Shown in pieces: positions 25,478 to 32,326 of a DNA stretch of 64,000 bases (the stretch's first letter is position 1; the number at the start of each line of letters is the position of its first letter). The notes below the pieces were generated by a model. The model was not told the DNA's origin and did no database searches. It was given only the letters and a program-made list of their open reading frames with translations. Position numbers and translations under genes: made by a program. Source of the stretch: Caldanaerobius polysaccharolyticus DSM 13641 (GTDB taxonomy: Bacteria > Bacillota > Thermoanaerobacteria > Thermoanaerobacterales > Caldanaerobiaceae); NCBI RefSeq assembly GCF_000427425.1, contig NZ_KE386494.1:66857-130856 (forward strand), given 5' to 3'.

Positions 25478-26275
25478 TTATTTGTTAATTTCTATTTTAA
25501 TTCCTTTTTTTATCTTTTCTTCTGTAAGGTTATATACTTCATCGAAGAATGCCATCTTAAAACTGGCTGGCCCTTTAACTGCGCTACTGGATGCGGCTAG
25601 CTCGCCTGCCAGCCCAAAAGAAACAAATGCCGCTATCGTAGATTCAAAACTGTCTTTATTAGCACCACAAAAACTTCCCACCACCGACGTGAGCATGCAG
25701 CCTGTACCGGTGATGGTCCCCATCATAGGATGACCATTTCTAACATAGGCTACATTTTCTCCATCGGTAATCATATCGGTTGCTCCTGTAATTGCTACCA
25801 CTGCTTTGTACTTGCTTGCCATCTCCTTAGCAGCACCAACAATATCTTCTGCACTGTACGCAGCTTCCACTCCTCTTATTTTTCCATCTCTACCAGCAAG
25901 AATGGCTATCTCTGAGCTATTTCCCTTTATTACAGACACCTTGATTTTCTCCAGTATCCTTTTAGCACTGTCCGTTCTCATTGCCGTAGCTCCGGCACCC
26001 ACAGGGTCCAATACAACTGGTATTTTGAGGGAATTTGCAACTATTCCTGCTTTTATCATGGCATTCACTTGTTCCTTTGTAAGAGTGCCAATATTTAAAA
26101 CCAGGGCTTGGGCAGCGCTTACCATTTCCTCTACCTCTTCTAAAGCATGGGCCATTACTGGCAGCGCCCCTATGGCAAGGGTTATATTGGCACAATCATT
26201 AATGGTAACCGTGTTAGTTATATGATGAACTAATGGTTTTTTATTCCTTAGATTTGTAAGCAAGCCTTCTAGCAT
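25478..26275 (-). CDS. thiM: Hydroxyethylthiazole kinase
   Basis: It phosphorylates 4-methyl-5-hydroxyethylthiazole in thiamine salvage. The 265-residue protein has [17 protein letters not shown] near the N-terminus, the [10 protein letters not shown] block, VIKGNSSEI and TGTGCMLTS at the ATP site. It is the last gene of thiD-cytX-thiM. Its ribosome binding site (AGGAGG) lies in the final codons of cytX, so translation is coupled. Confidence 0.95.
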   Translation of the reverse strand: MLEGLLTNLRNKKPLVHHITNTVTINDCANITLAIGALPVMAHALEEVEEMVSAAQALVLNIGTLTKEQVNAMIKAGIVANSLKIPVVLDPVGAGATAMRTDSAKRILEKIKVSVIKGNSSEIAILAGRDGKIRGVEAAYSAEDIVGAAKEMASKYKAVVAITGATDMITDGENVAYVRNGHPMMGTITGTGCMLTSVVGSFCGANKDSFESTIAAFVSFGLAGELAASSSAVKGPASFKMAFFDEVYNLTEEKIKKGIKIEINK

Positions 26276-26276
26276 C

Positions 26277-27473
26277 TTACATTCCTCCTAGTGACTTAAA
26301 TGCTAAGTTAATTTTATGGATAATTAAATAAATAATGCCAGTAAGTATTACATCAGGCATTGTAACACCAATAACCGTGTCATACCTTAACAAAACATAG
26401 TAAAGCATCACACCTATAGCCCACGAAATCAAAGCCTCTACATTAAATCTCTGGCTATTCTTATTTTCTTTAAAAATAAAATAACCTATCACCAGCACTG
26501 CAAAAAGCGGTGCAAATGTTGAGCCTATAGCGTAGAGAAAATTTTCGTACTGGTCCATAGGAAATACGAGGGCGATTACCGTGCCTATAATACCCATAAC
26601 CACAGATACCAGTCTTTCATTTCCGCTCTTAATATTCAGGAACGATATACCCGAAGAATATACATCTAAAAATGTTGTAGTAACAGTTGATATAATCACT
26701 ATTATCAAAGCGTAAATCCCTAAACCTGCTTTTAACATTATATCTGTCGGATCACTACTGTTGAATACAAGGGCTGTGCTTAAGCCTATGATATACATCC
26801 ATGAGCTCCCTATAAAGTAGCCAAGCCAAGTAGCGACAGCTGAGCCTTTTTCTGATTCAGCGGCTCTTGTATAATCAGATATCAGTGGAAGCCACGATAA
26901 AGGCATAACTACTGCCAGCTCAAAACCCTGTCCAAAGCTCATGCCACCTTTGATTCTATCTGGCATACCTCCTTTAAACACCGAAAAACTCATAACCATC
27001 GTTAGAATAAGCAATAATATGACGGCAATATTATTTATCACATTAAAACCCCGGTTTCCTGCATATATCCATAGTATTACCAGCAGACCTGTGATCAACG
27101 CCCAAACATAGAAGTTGTCAAATCCCCACAGCTTTATAGATATAGAATTCAATGAGCGGCCTGATATAATTATCATCACAGCAGTCCATCCCATAAGCTG
27201 GAGGATATTAAGAATGGAAAATAAATAAGAACCGTATATTCCGAAAGCATAGCGGGTAGATTCCATGGAACTGACTTTTTCTCTGAAACCTATTACACCT
27301 GTCAGCACAAGTAATGTATTACCAACGACATGCCCCAGCAGGATGGCCACTATTCCTTTTTTAAATCCCATGGGGGCGTATAAGGCCCCTGTCATTATCT
27401 CAGCCATAGATATGGCTGCCCCAAACCAGAGTAAAAACATGCTGCGATTGGAAAGCTTAATATTCACATTCAT
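26277..27473 (-). CDS. cytX: Hydroxymethylpyrimidine transporter CytX
   Basis: A 398-residue permease of the NCS1 (cytosine/purine) family with about twelve membrane helices. Placement between thiD and thiM, under a TPP riboswitch, supports uptake of hydroxymethylpyrimidine or a thiamine breakdown product. It overlaps thiD by 17 bases. The start may be ATG 27473 or GTG 27467; the GTG is better spaced from AGGGGAG. Confidence 0.88.
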   Translation of the reverse strand: MNVNIKLSNRSMFLLWFGAAISMAEIMTGALYAPMGFKKGIVAILLGHVVGNTLLVLTGVIGFREKVSSMESTRYAFGIYGSYLFSILNILQLMGWTAVMIIISGRSLNSISIKLWGFDNFYVWALITGLLVILWIYAGNRGFNVINNIAVILLLILTMVMSFSVFKGGMPDRIKGGMSFGQGFELAVVMPLSWLPLISDYTRAAESEKGSAVATWLGYFIGSSWMYIIGLSTALVFNSSDPTDIMLKAGLGIYALIIVIISTVTTTFLDVYSSGISFLNIKSGNERLVSVVMGIIGTVIALVFPMDQYENFLYAIGSTFAPLFAVLVIGYFIFKENKNSQRFNVEALISWAIGVMLYYVLLRYDTVIGVTMPDVILTGIIYLIIHKINLAFKSLGGM

Positions 27474-28263
27474 CTCCCCTTACGTGGCAGTTCCAGAAAT
27501 GATTGGTGGGACCCACCCCATGTCCTATACCCAGTGAGTGCTTTATAGCCCCCGTGATGTAATTCTTTGCTCTCTTTATAGATTCCAATAAGTCATACCC
27601 TAAAGCCAAATTAGCAGCAATTGCTGAGGAAAAGGTACATCCTGTACCATGGGTGTTCTCAGTATTAATTCTTTCTGATGTAATCTCATAAAACACCTTG
27701 CCATCGTAGAATATATCTAAAGCATCACCAGTGAGATGCCCACCTTTTACAACTACTGTCTTGGCACCAAGATCCAATATCTTCTTAGCAGCCTCTTTCA
27801 TATCCTCTTTGTCCTTAATCTCAAAGCCACTCAATGCCCCTGCTTCCATAAGGTTGGGCGTAACCACAAGGCTTAATGGGATAAGCTTTCTTTTTAAAGC
27901 CTCAATGGCCTCTGGTTTTAATAAATGGTTTCCACTCTTTGAAATCATCACGGGATCTAAGACTACCTTTTCAGGCTTATAATTTTTTAAACCTCCTGCA
28001 ATAGATTCGATTATGCCTTCATTGGATACCATACCTATTTTCACAGCGTCAGGATATAGGTCTTCAAAGATCGCCTTTATTTGCAGGGCTACCATCTCCG
28101 GACTTATATCCTCTATTCCGAGAACGCCAGTGGTATTCTGCGCCGTAATCGATGTAATGACGCTCATACCATAAACTCCATGGGCCGAATAAGTTTTTAA
28201 ATCCGCCTGTATACCTGCTCCACCACCGGAGTCAGAACCAGCGATAGTAAGTGCTAACTTCAC
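27457..28263 (-). CDS. thiD: Bifunctional hydroxymethylpyrimidine kinase / phosphomethylpyrimidine kinase
   Basis: It phosphorylates HMP and HMP-phosphate for thiamine synthesis and salvage. The 268-residue ribokinase-fold protein starts KLALTIAGSDSGGGAGIQAD. It shows ITAQNTTGV, VLDPVMISKSG, VVVKGGHL and THGTGCTFSSAI. GTG 28263 is the start, preceded by GGAGGTGAT; an upstream in-frame extension would run into the riboswitch terminator hairpin. It is the first gene of the TPP-controlled operon. Confidence 0.95.
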   Translation of the reverse strand: MKLALTIAGSDSGGGAGIQADLKTYSAHGVYGMSVITSITAQNTTGVLGIEDISPEMVALQIKAIFEDLYPDAVKIGMVSNEGIIESIAGGLKNYKPEKVVLDPVMISKSGNHLLKPEAIEALKRKLIPLSLVVTPNLMEAGALSGFEIKDKEDMKEAAKKILDLGAKTVVVKGGHLTGDALDIFYDGKVFYEITSERINTENTHGTGCTFSSAIAANLALGYDLLESIKRAKNYITGAIKHSLGIGHGVGPTNHFWNCHVRGDECEY

Positions 28264-28287
28264 AGTATCACCTCCAAAATAAATTAA

Positions 28288-28307
28288 GCCCACCTGTATA
28301 GGTGGGC
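28288..28307 (-). terminator. Riboswitch-linked hairpin (likely regulated terminator)
   Basis: On the - strand, GCCCACCT-ATAC-AGGTGGGC is followed by TTAATTTATTTT. It lies between the TPP aptamer and the thiD ribosome binding site. The CACCT of its left arm could also pair with the AGGTG of the ribosome binding site. Confidence 0.75.
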
Positions 28308-28342
28308 ATTTTTGTAAAGTCACAAAGCATTTAAAATACTTT

Positions 28343-28430
28343 GATGCTTCCCTACGCAGGCATTATCCTGACAGGTTCAAGGGTCGGGAACGAGTCCCCT
28401 CTCAGCCTCACACGAAGCTCCCCTAGCATC
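28343..28430 (-). ncRNA. TPP riboswitch (THI element)
   Basis: On the - strand the outer P1 stem pairs GATGCT (28425-28430) with AGCATC (28343-28348). Inside are the conserved GGCTGAGAGG core motif, the GACCCTTGAACCTG segment and GGATAATGCCTGCG, as in TPP aptamers. It controls thiD-cytX-thiM. Confidence 0.97.
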
Positions 28431-28452
28431 CTCTTATTTAGTTTCTAAATAC

Positions 28453-28481
28453 ATCATAATACCTCAATGCTTTACAGTCAA
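28453..28481 (-). promoter_or_regulatory. Sigma-A promoter for the TPP riboswitch-thiD operon
   Basis: On the - strand, TTGACT (28476-28481), a 17-base spacer and TATGAT (28453-28458). Transcription would begin near 28446, 16 bases before the aptamer. Confidence 0.75.
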
Positions 28482-28517
28482 GTTTTAAGAAAAAAGTTAT
28501 TGTATCATCATTACATT

Positions 28518-28790
28518 TTAGTCCTTTTTATAGTAATTATTATTAATAGCACAATCCGTATAGCCTAACAGGTACGCCGTAGTATATCCTAATTGTGCTA
28601 CTTTCTTAGCAGCTTCAACGACATCTATTAGCAAGTTCATATCAATACCAACAGCTTTAAGTTGCTTTGCTAACGCATTATATTTATTGGCATAATCATT
28701 CCAAACAGCATCAAACATAGGATTATCAGTAATGGAAACATTACCATTAACAATATCGATAATATGATTCATAATCGTTTGATTCAACAT
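28518..28790 (-). CDS. Hypothetical small helical protein, 90 residues
   Basis: I do not recognise this protein. It has a strong ribosome binding site (AAGGGGG) before ATG 28790, so it is likely expressed. It is soluble and mostly helical, with no Cys pair motif or membrane segment (NPMFDAVWNDYANKYNALAK, DVVEAAKKVAQLGYTTAYLL). The central-to-C-terminal pattern recalls small uncharacterised phage-linked or DUF6809-like proteins, but this is weak. It lies between the thiamine promoter and a toxin-antitoxin module, so it may belong to the same accessory island. Confidence 0.6.
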   Translation of the reverse strand: MLNQTIMNHIIDIVNGNVSITDNPMFDAVWNDYANKYNALAKQLKAVGIDMNLLIDVVEAAKKVAQLGYTTAYLLGYTDCAINNNYYKKD

Positions 28791-28973
28791 TCGGTTTTCC
28801 CCCTTGCATTTTGTATACTTTTTTGCATAGTATATTTCGCGTTTTTATATCCCGTCATCAATCCTCTTTTCCGCAAATTTTACATATATCCTAACCACCT
28901 CCTTTCTTCTCTTTCATTTCCATCGTTTTTTTGTTTATCTCCTCTACCATACTTTCTAAAAATTTTTGGACAC

Positions 28974-28999
28974 AAAAAAGCAGGGTTAAACCCTGCTTT
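28974..28999 (-). terminator. Hairpin terminator at left edge of the toxin-antitoxin module
   Basis: AAAGCAGGG-TTAAA-CCCTGCTTT, with a run of six T on the - strand. It would end the toxin mRNA after it has crossed the whole antisense RNA gene. Confidence 0.7.
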
Positions 29000-29013
29000 A
29001 TGGAATATCCCTG

Positions 29014-29041
29014 TTTACTTTTTTATTACCTGTGCTATAAT
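29014..29041 (+). promoter_or_regulatory. Extended -10 promoter of the antisense RNA
   Basis: TTTACT (29014-29019), a 16-base spacer and TGC-TATAAT (-10 at 29036-29041). The TGn extension and perfect -10 predict strong constitutive transcription starting near 29048. Confidence 0.7.
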
Positions 29042-29047
29042 ATAATA

Positions 29048-29138
29048 ATGAGGCAATCGACCGCAATAGGCGGTTGCCCCAAAGTACGGTTAAAATATCA
29101 TAACCGCTCTGGTGCCAGCAGGGCGGTTATTTTTTTCT
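29048..29138 (+). ncRNA. Probable antisense RNA antitoxin, about 90 nt
   Basis: The unit runs from the extended -10 promoter to an excellent terminator: AACCGCTCTG (29102-29111), loop GTGCCAG, CAGGGCGGTT (29119-29128), then seven T. A 5' hairpin forms from GGCA...TGCC and ACCGC/GCGGT. No reading frame with a ribosome binding site lies in it. It converges on the toxin gene and overlaps its stop codon and 3' untranslated region, as RatA does with TxpA. Function is inferred from layout. Confidence 0.65.
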
Positions 29139-29210
29139 CTTAAAATCGAGGATTGCTACGATCAACATACCGAACATTATCATTAATGACAATGTCTGAT
29201 ACATACTCAT
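29127..29210 (-). CDS. Putative holin-like type I toxin, 27 residues
   Basis: The peptide MSMYQTLSLMIMFGMLIVAI ends in LDFKRKK. This is the short form of the putative holin-like toxin family (Hol_Tox; TxpA/BsrG-like membrane peptides), with the Y-x-x-L-S-L-M-I-x-F-G pattern, one membrane helix and a basic tail. The ribosome binding site GGAGGTGG is strong but sits in a CTCCTT-AA-AAGGAG palindrome (29219-29232), so it may be folded away. Its stop codon lies in the terminator stem of the convergent RNA. It would depolarise the membrane if overexpressed (family knowledge). Too short for routine gene finders. Confidence 0.75.
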   Translation of the reverse strand: MSMYQTLSLMIMFGMLIVAILDFKRKK

Positions 29211-29218
29211 AGCAACCA

Positions 29219-29232
29219 CCTCCTTAAAAGGA
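29219..29232 (-). promoter_or_regulatory. Palindrome covering the toxin ribosome binding site
   Basis: CTCCTT-AA-AAGGAG is a perfect short inverted repeat. Its proximal arm overlaps the GGAGG of the toxin ribosome binding site. Such sequestration is common in type I toxin mRNAs. Confidence 0.55.
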
Positions 29233-29272
29233 GAGTGGCAACCGCACCTGCTTTTCCGACTGCCTCATGTAT

Positions 29273-29281
29273 ATTATACCA
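29273..29281 (-). promoter_or_regulatory. Extended -10 promoter of the toxin mRNA
   Basis: TGGTATAAT on the - strand has a TGn extension and perfect -10, with a weak -35. The -10 and the first transcribed bases closely resemble those of the antisense RNA on the other strand. Confidence 0.6.
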
Positions 29282-29390
29282 TAATTGGTAAGTATCTTAT
29301 AATAAGTACTGCTATGAGTATAAACGGCATAAATTTCAGCTGTGTCTTCAGTTGCACGTTATCTTGCAGTTTTATACATATCGTACACAA
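29274..29390 (-). CDS. Possible 38-residue hydrophobic peptide (doubtful)
   Basis: A frame from TTG 29390 ends with FMPFILIAVLIIRYLPIMV, a membrane-like segment preceded by charged residues (KLQDNVQLKTQLK). It has no visible ribosome binding site, and its end overlaps the toxin promoter. It may be a relic of a small membrane protein or chance. The rest of the gap 29282-29452 shows nothing else recognisable. Confidence 0.2.
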   Translation of the reverse strand: MCTICIKLQDNVQLKTQLKFMPFILIAVLIIRYLPIMV

Positions 29391-29452
29391 GTCCGATAAG
29401 GCACGAAATGTATATTATCAGAAAATTGTGTCCGTCTAACACCGCAATTTGA

Positions 29453-29475
29453 AAAGCAGGCTTTAAACCTGCTTT
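29453..29475 (-). terminator. Terminator after the SPFH gene, at right edge of the toxin-antitoxin module
   Basis: AAAGCAGG-CTTTAAA-CCTGCTTT touches the SPFH stop codon and is nearly identical to the hairpin at 28977-28999. Confidence 0.7.
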
Positions 29476-30413
29476 CAGGGCTTCTTTTCGCTTTTTAAGA
29501 TTTCTGCTATAGCCGCTATGCTTCCAAGGCTATCCAGAGCTGAATTAGGCAGTATCAGCTTGTTGGCAGGATTTTTAGCCATCTCCTGCAGCGCTTCTAT
29601 CTGCTTGAGTGCTATGACGGTTTCATTGGTCCCCGATTCTATGATAGCCTTATTGACCAGTGCAATAGCCTTGGCCTGCGCTTCAGCAATGGCCTTTATG
29701 GCAGTGGCTCTACCCTCGGCCTCCAAGATTTGAGACTGCTTCAGGCCTTCCGCTCGCCTTATATTGGCCTCCTTTTCCGCCTCCGCCGTCAGTATCTTCG
29801 CCTGCTTTTCGCCTTCGGCCCTTGCTATGGCACTTTGCTTTTCACCTTCCGCCTGAAGTATCATCGCCCTCTTATCCCTTTCGGCCTTCATCTGCTTTTC
29901 CATCGCCTGTCGTATCTCGTCAGGCGGTATGATGTTCTTTATTTCCACTGACAGGATTTTAATGCCGTATGCGTCCGTCAGCTGATCCACCACCTTGAGA
30001 AGCTCCGCATTAATTTTATCCCTGCCGGATAGAACTTCATCAAGGGTCATATTGCCAATTATGTTTCGCATATTGGTTATAGTGGAGTAAATGATACCAG
30101 ATTTGTAGTCCTCGATATTGTATATGGCATCTCGTGCGTTCATGACCTTAAAAAATATTACGTTGTCTACAGAAATCTTGACGTTATCCTTTGTTATAAC
30201 GCTTTGAGGCTCTATATCCAATATCTGCTGCTTTGTCGATACTTTTGCCCTTACGTAGTCCAGAAACGGTATTATGACATGCCAGCCCGGTTCCAGCACT
30301 TTGTAGAACTGCCCCAGACGCTCCACGATGAACACGTTGCCTGTTGTTACGATTTTAATTGAAGCAAAAAGCACGATCAAGATGAAAATCAAAACGATGA
30401 TACCAAAAATCAT
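29475..30413 (-). CDS. SPFH/Band 7 membrane protein (stomatin/QmcA-like)
   Basis: The 312-residue protein has one N-terminal membrane helix (IFGIIVLIFILIVLFASI), the SPFH domain (VERLGQFYKVLEPGWHVIIP) and a long Ala/Glu/Lys coiled coil (AEGEKQSAIARAEGEKQA repeats, about residues 185-260). It is of the stomatin/QmcA type that scaffolds membrane microdomains. It overlaps the upstream NfeD gene by four bases, the usual SPFH-NfeD pairing. Confidence 0.9.
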   Translation of the reverse strand: MIFGIIVLIFILIVLFASIKIVTTGNVFIVERLGQFYKVLEPGWHVIIPFLDYVRAKVSTKQQILDIEPQSVITKDNVKISVDNVIFFKVMNARDAIYNIEDYKSGIIYSTITNMRNIIGNMTLDEVLSGRDKINAELLKVVDQLTDAYGIKILSVEIKNIIPPDEIRQAMEKQMKAERDKRAMILQAEGEKQSAIARAEGEKQAKILTAEAEKEANIRRAEGLKQSQILEAEGRATAIKAIAEAQAKAIALVNKAIIESGTNETVIALKQIEALQEMAKNPANKLILPNSALDSLGSIAAIAEILKSEKKP

Positions 30414-30841
30414 TTTTTATCATCCTCCACTTTTTTAATCAAAAACTTACTATCCTCTATACCGATCACTTCAACCGTATTCCCTTTTTTTATAGGTTCT
30501 CCCGTATTCTTAACCCTCCAGTATATTCCTCCTATTTTCATCTCGCCCTCTTCTTCAATATCATCGGGTACTGTAAACCGTTGGCCGATGTACTTATTCT
30601 CAAACGGAGAAAAATGCGGCACGGTCCTCTTTAAGTTTTTTCGCACATAGGGGTAAATAAGCAGTATGAGCACGATACTCACGATGAGAAAACAAAGCAA
30701 CTGCGTCAAAAAAGATAACCCGATCAAATACACAGCGATGGCTATTACTCCGCCGACCGAAAAGAACACGAAAAAAATATTGCTGGTCAACAAATCCAGG
30801 ATCGCCGCGACAATCACTATTGCAAGCCACAGCTCTACAAT
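30410..30841 (-). CDS. NfeD family membrane protein, probable ATT start
   Basis: It has two to three N-terminal membrane helices (SNIFFVFFSVGGVIAIAVYL and FLTQLLCFLIVSIVLILLIY) and a C-terminal OB-fold domain (GQRFTVPDDI, GGIYWRVKNTGEPIKKGNTV). Partner of SPFH proteins. GTG 30817 is the only usual start near the N-terminus, but it has no ribosome binding site and clips the first helix. ATT 30841 lies seven bases after the AGG of GAAGGTG and gives a family-like N-terminus (MVELWLAIVIVAAILDL). The ATT start is therefore preferred but uncertain. Confidence 0.8.
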   Translation of the reverse strand: MVELWLAIVIVAAILDLLTSNIFFVFFSVGGVIAIAVYLIGLSFLTQLLCFLIVSIVLILLIYPYVRKNLKRTVPHFSPFENKYIGQRFTVPDDIEEEGEMKIGGIYWRVKNTGEPIKKGNTVEVIGIEDSKFLIKKVEDDKK

Positions 30842-30908
30842 AATAACACCTTCTTTCTTTTATACCTATTATATCATATTTCTAACTTTACTGTTACATT
30901 TTGTTTTT

Positions 30909-31328
30909 CTAATCTTTTAGAAAAACCCAGTATTTATATAATAGATAGTTTATAATCTGAGCGCACAACGTCGCTAAAATTTTAGCAATCAAAATCGAGC
31001 TTACCCAATAGGTTTTTGCAATTTTTATCACGAAAATAGAGCAAGTTAGTGAAATTGCGTTTACAGTACCAAATTTTATAGCTTTAATAAAAATAATCTT
31101 CCCTGTTGTCCTGTCTTCAAAGGTCCATTTTTTATTTAAAATAAAGCTATTTATTGTCCCTGCAGTATAGCCGCTTATTTGACTTAATGAATAATTTATG
31201 TGAAAAATTGAATAACAGAAGAAAAACACAGCAAAGTCTATCAAAGTATTTAAAATACCGACCATAGAAAATTTACCTATTTCTATAATTTGCTTTATTC
31301 TCTTTAGTTTTGTCCAGCTATAGATCAT
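30909..31328 (-). CDS. GtrA family flippase-like membrane protein
   Basis: The 139-residue protein has four membrane helices of the GtrA/DPMS family (FSMVGILNTLIDFAVFFFCY, SQISGYTAGTINSFILNKKW). The family helps move lipid-linked sugars across the membrane. ATG 31328 is chosen because GTG 31337 lies inside the AGGTGA ribosome binding site. It lies next to a GtrB-like glycosyltransferase, as expected. Confidence 0.87.
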   Translation of the reverse strand: MIYSWTKLKRIKQIIEIGKFSMVGILNTLIDFAVFFFCYSIFHINYSLSQISGYTAGTINSFILNKKWTFEDRTTGKIIFIKAIKFGTVNAISLTCSIFVIKIAKTYWVSSILIAKILATLCAQIINYLLYKYWVFLKD

Positions 31329-31337
31329 TTTCTTCAC

Positions 31338-32300
31338 CTATTCAATTTCTTTTAAACTCTCGTCAGCTATCTCTTCTATCAAAAACAACGGCCTTCTTTT
31401 TACTTCCTTGTAGATTTTACCTATGTACTCCCCGATCAATCCTAAGGCCATCAGCTGCATTCCACCGATAAACCATATTGAAATAGAAAGAGATGTCCAA
31501 CCCGGTACCACATCGCCTTTAATCTTTTGAATTATGGAGTATATAAGAATTATTATACTCAGCGCAAACATTAAAAAACCTGCCAGTGTTATATATCTTA
31601 TTGGCTTTATTGAAAAGGATGTAATTCCATCAAAGGCGAATGCCAACATCTTTTTAAGAGGATACTTGGTTTTTCCTGCCATTCTTTTTTGCCTTTTGTA
31701 ATGTACCGTGGTAGATTTAAGACCTATAAGCGGTATTATCCCACGTAAAAATAGATTCCTTTCTTCAAATCTCATCAGATACTCTACTGCTCTTTTGCTC
31801 ATAAGCCTGTAGTCGGCGTGGTTGTAGACAATCTCGACACCCAAAAATCGCATAAGCTTGTAAAAAGACTGAGCAGTAAATCTCTTAAAAAACGTATCCA
31901 CTTCTCTTTCACTTCTTACACCATAAACAATTTCATAGCCTTGTATAAATTTATCTATAAACTCATCAATAACATTTATATCATCTTGTAAATCAGCGTC
32001 CAATGTAATGACACAATCAGCAAAGTTTACAGCATAGCTCATTCCGGCCATCAATGCATTCTGATGTCCGCAGTTTCGCGATAGTTTCACGCCAGAAAAA
32101 CGCTCATTTTGCGCGGCGCTTTTGATCAGTTTCCATGTATTATCTCCACTACCATCGTCAACAAAAAGCACTTTACTATCCTGGTGTATTAGATCTTTTT
32201 CTACAAGAGCATTTAACTTTTCGTTCATTCTGTCAATTGTAAAAGGCAATACTTCTTCTTCGTTGAAACAGGGAATCACAAAAAATACCTTAGGTTTCAT
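31338..32300 (-). CDS. Polyprenol-phosphate glycosyltransferase, GT2 (GtrB/DPM1-like)
   Basis: The 320-residue enzyme has a GT-A domain (VIPCFNEEEVLPFTI, LFVDDGSGDNTW, ITLDADLQDD) and two C-terminal membrane helices. It transfers sugar from a nucleotide sugar to undecaprenyl phosphate. ATG 32300 follows GGAGC by eleven bases and gives the standard N-terminus; an upstream extension would lie inside the preceding gene. It works with the GtrA and GT39-like neighbours in envelope glycosylation (inference). Confidence 0.9.
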   Translation of the reverse strand: MKPKVFFVIPCFNEEEVLPFTIDRMNEKLNALVEKDLIHQDSKVLFVDDGSGDNTWKLIKSAAQNERFSGVKLSRNCGHQNALMAGMSYAVNFADCVITLDADLQDDINVIDEFIDKFIQGYEIVYGVRSEREVDTFFKRFTAQSFYKLMRFLGVEIVYNHADYRLMSKRAVEYLMRFEERNLFLRGIIPLIGLKSTTVHYKRQKRMAGKTKYPLKKMLAFAFDGITSFSIKPIRYITLAGFLMFALSIIILIYSIIQKIKGDVVPGWTSLSISIWFIGGMQLMALGLIGEYIGKIYKEVKRRPLFLIEEIADESLKEIE

Positions 32301-32326
32301 TTTGCTTTTCAGCTCCTTTCTTAGCC

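Noticed and set aside
25806-26225. 139-codon + strand frame antisense to thiM
   Set aside because: It has no ribosome binding site, its composition mirrors the opposite strand, and thiM is certain.
29102-29128. Hairpin considered as part of a CRISPR repeat or REP element
   Set aside because: Only one copy with a T-run follows; it acts as a terminator. No CRISPR array with regular spacers was seen anywhere in the window.
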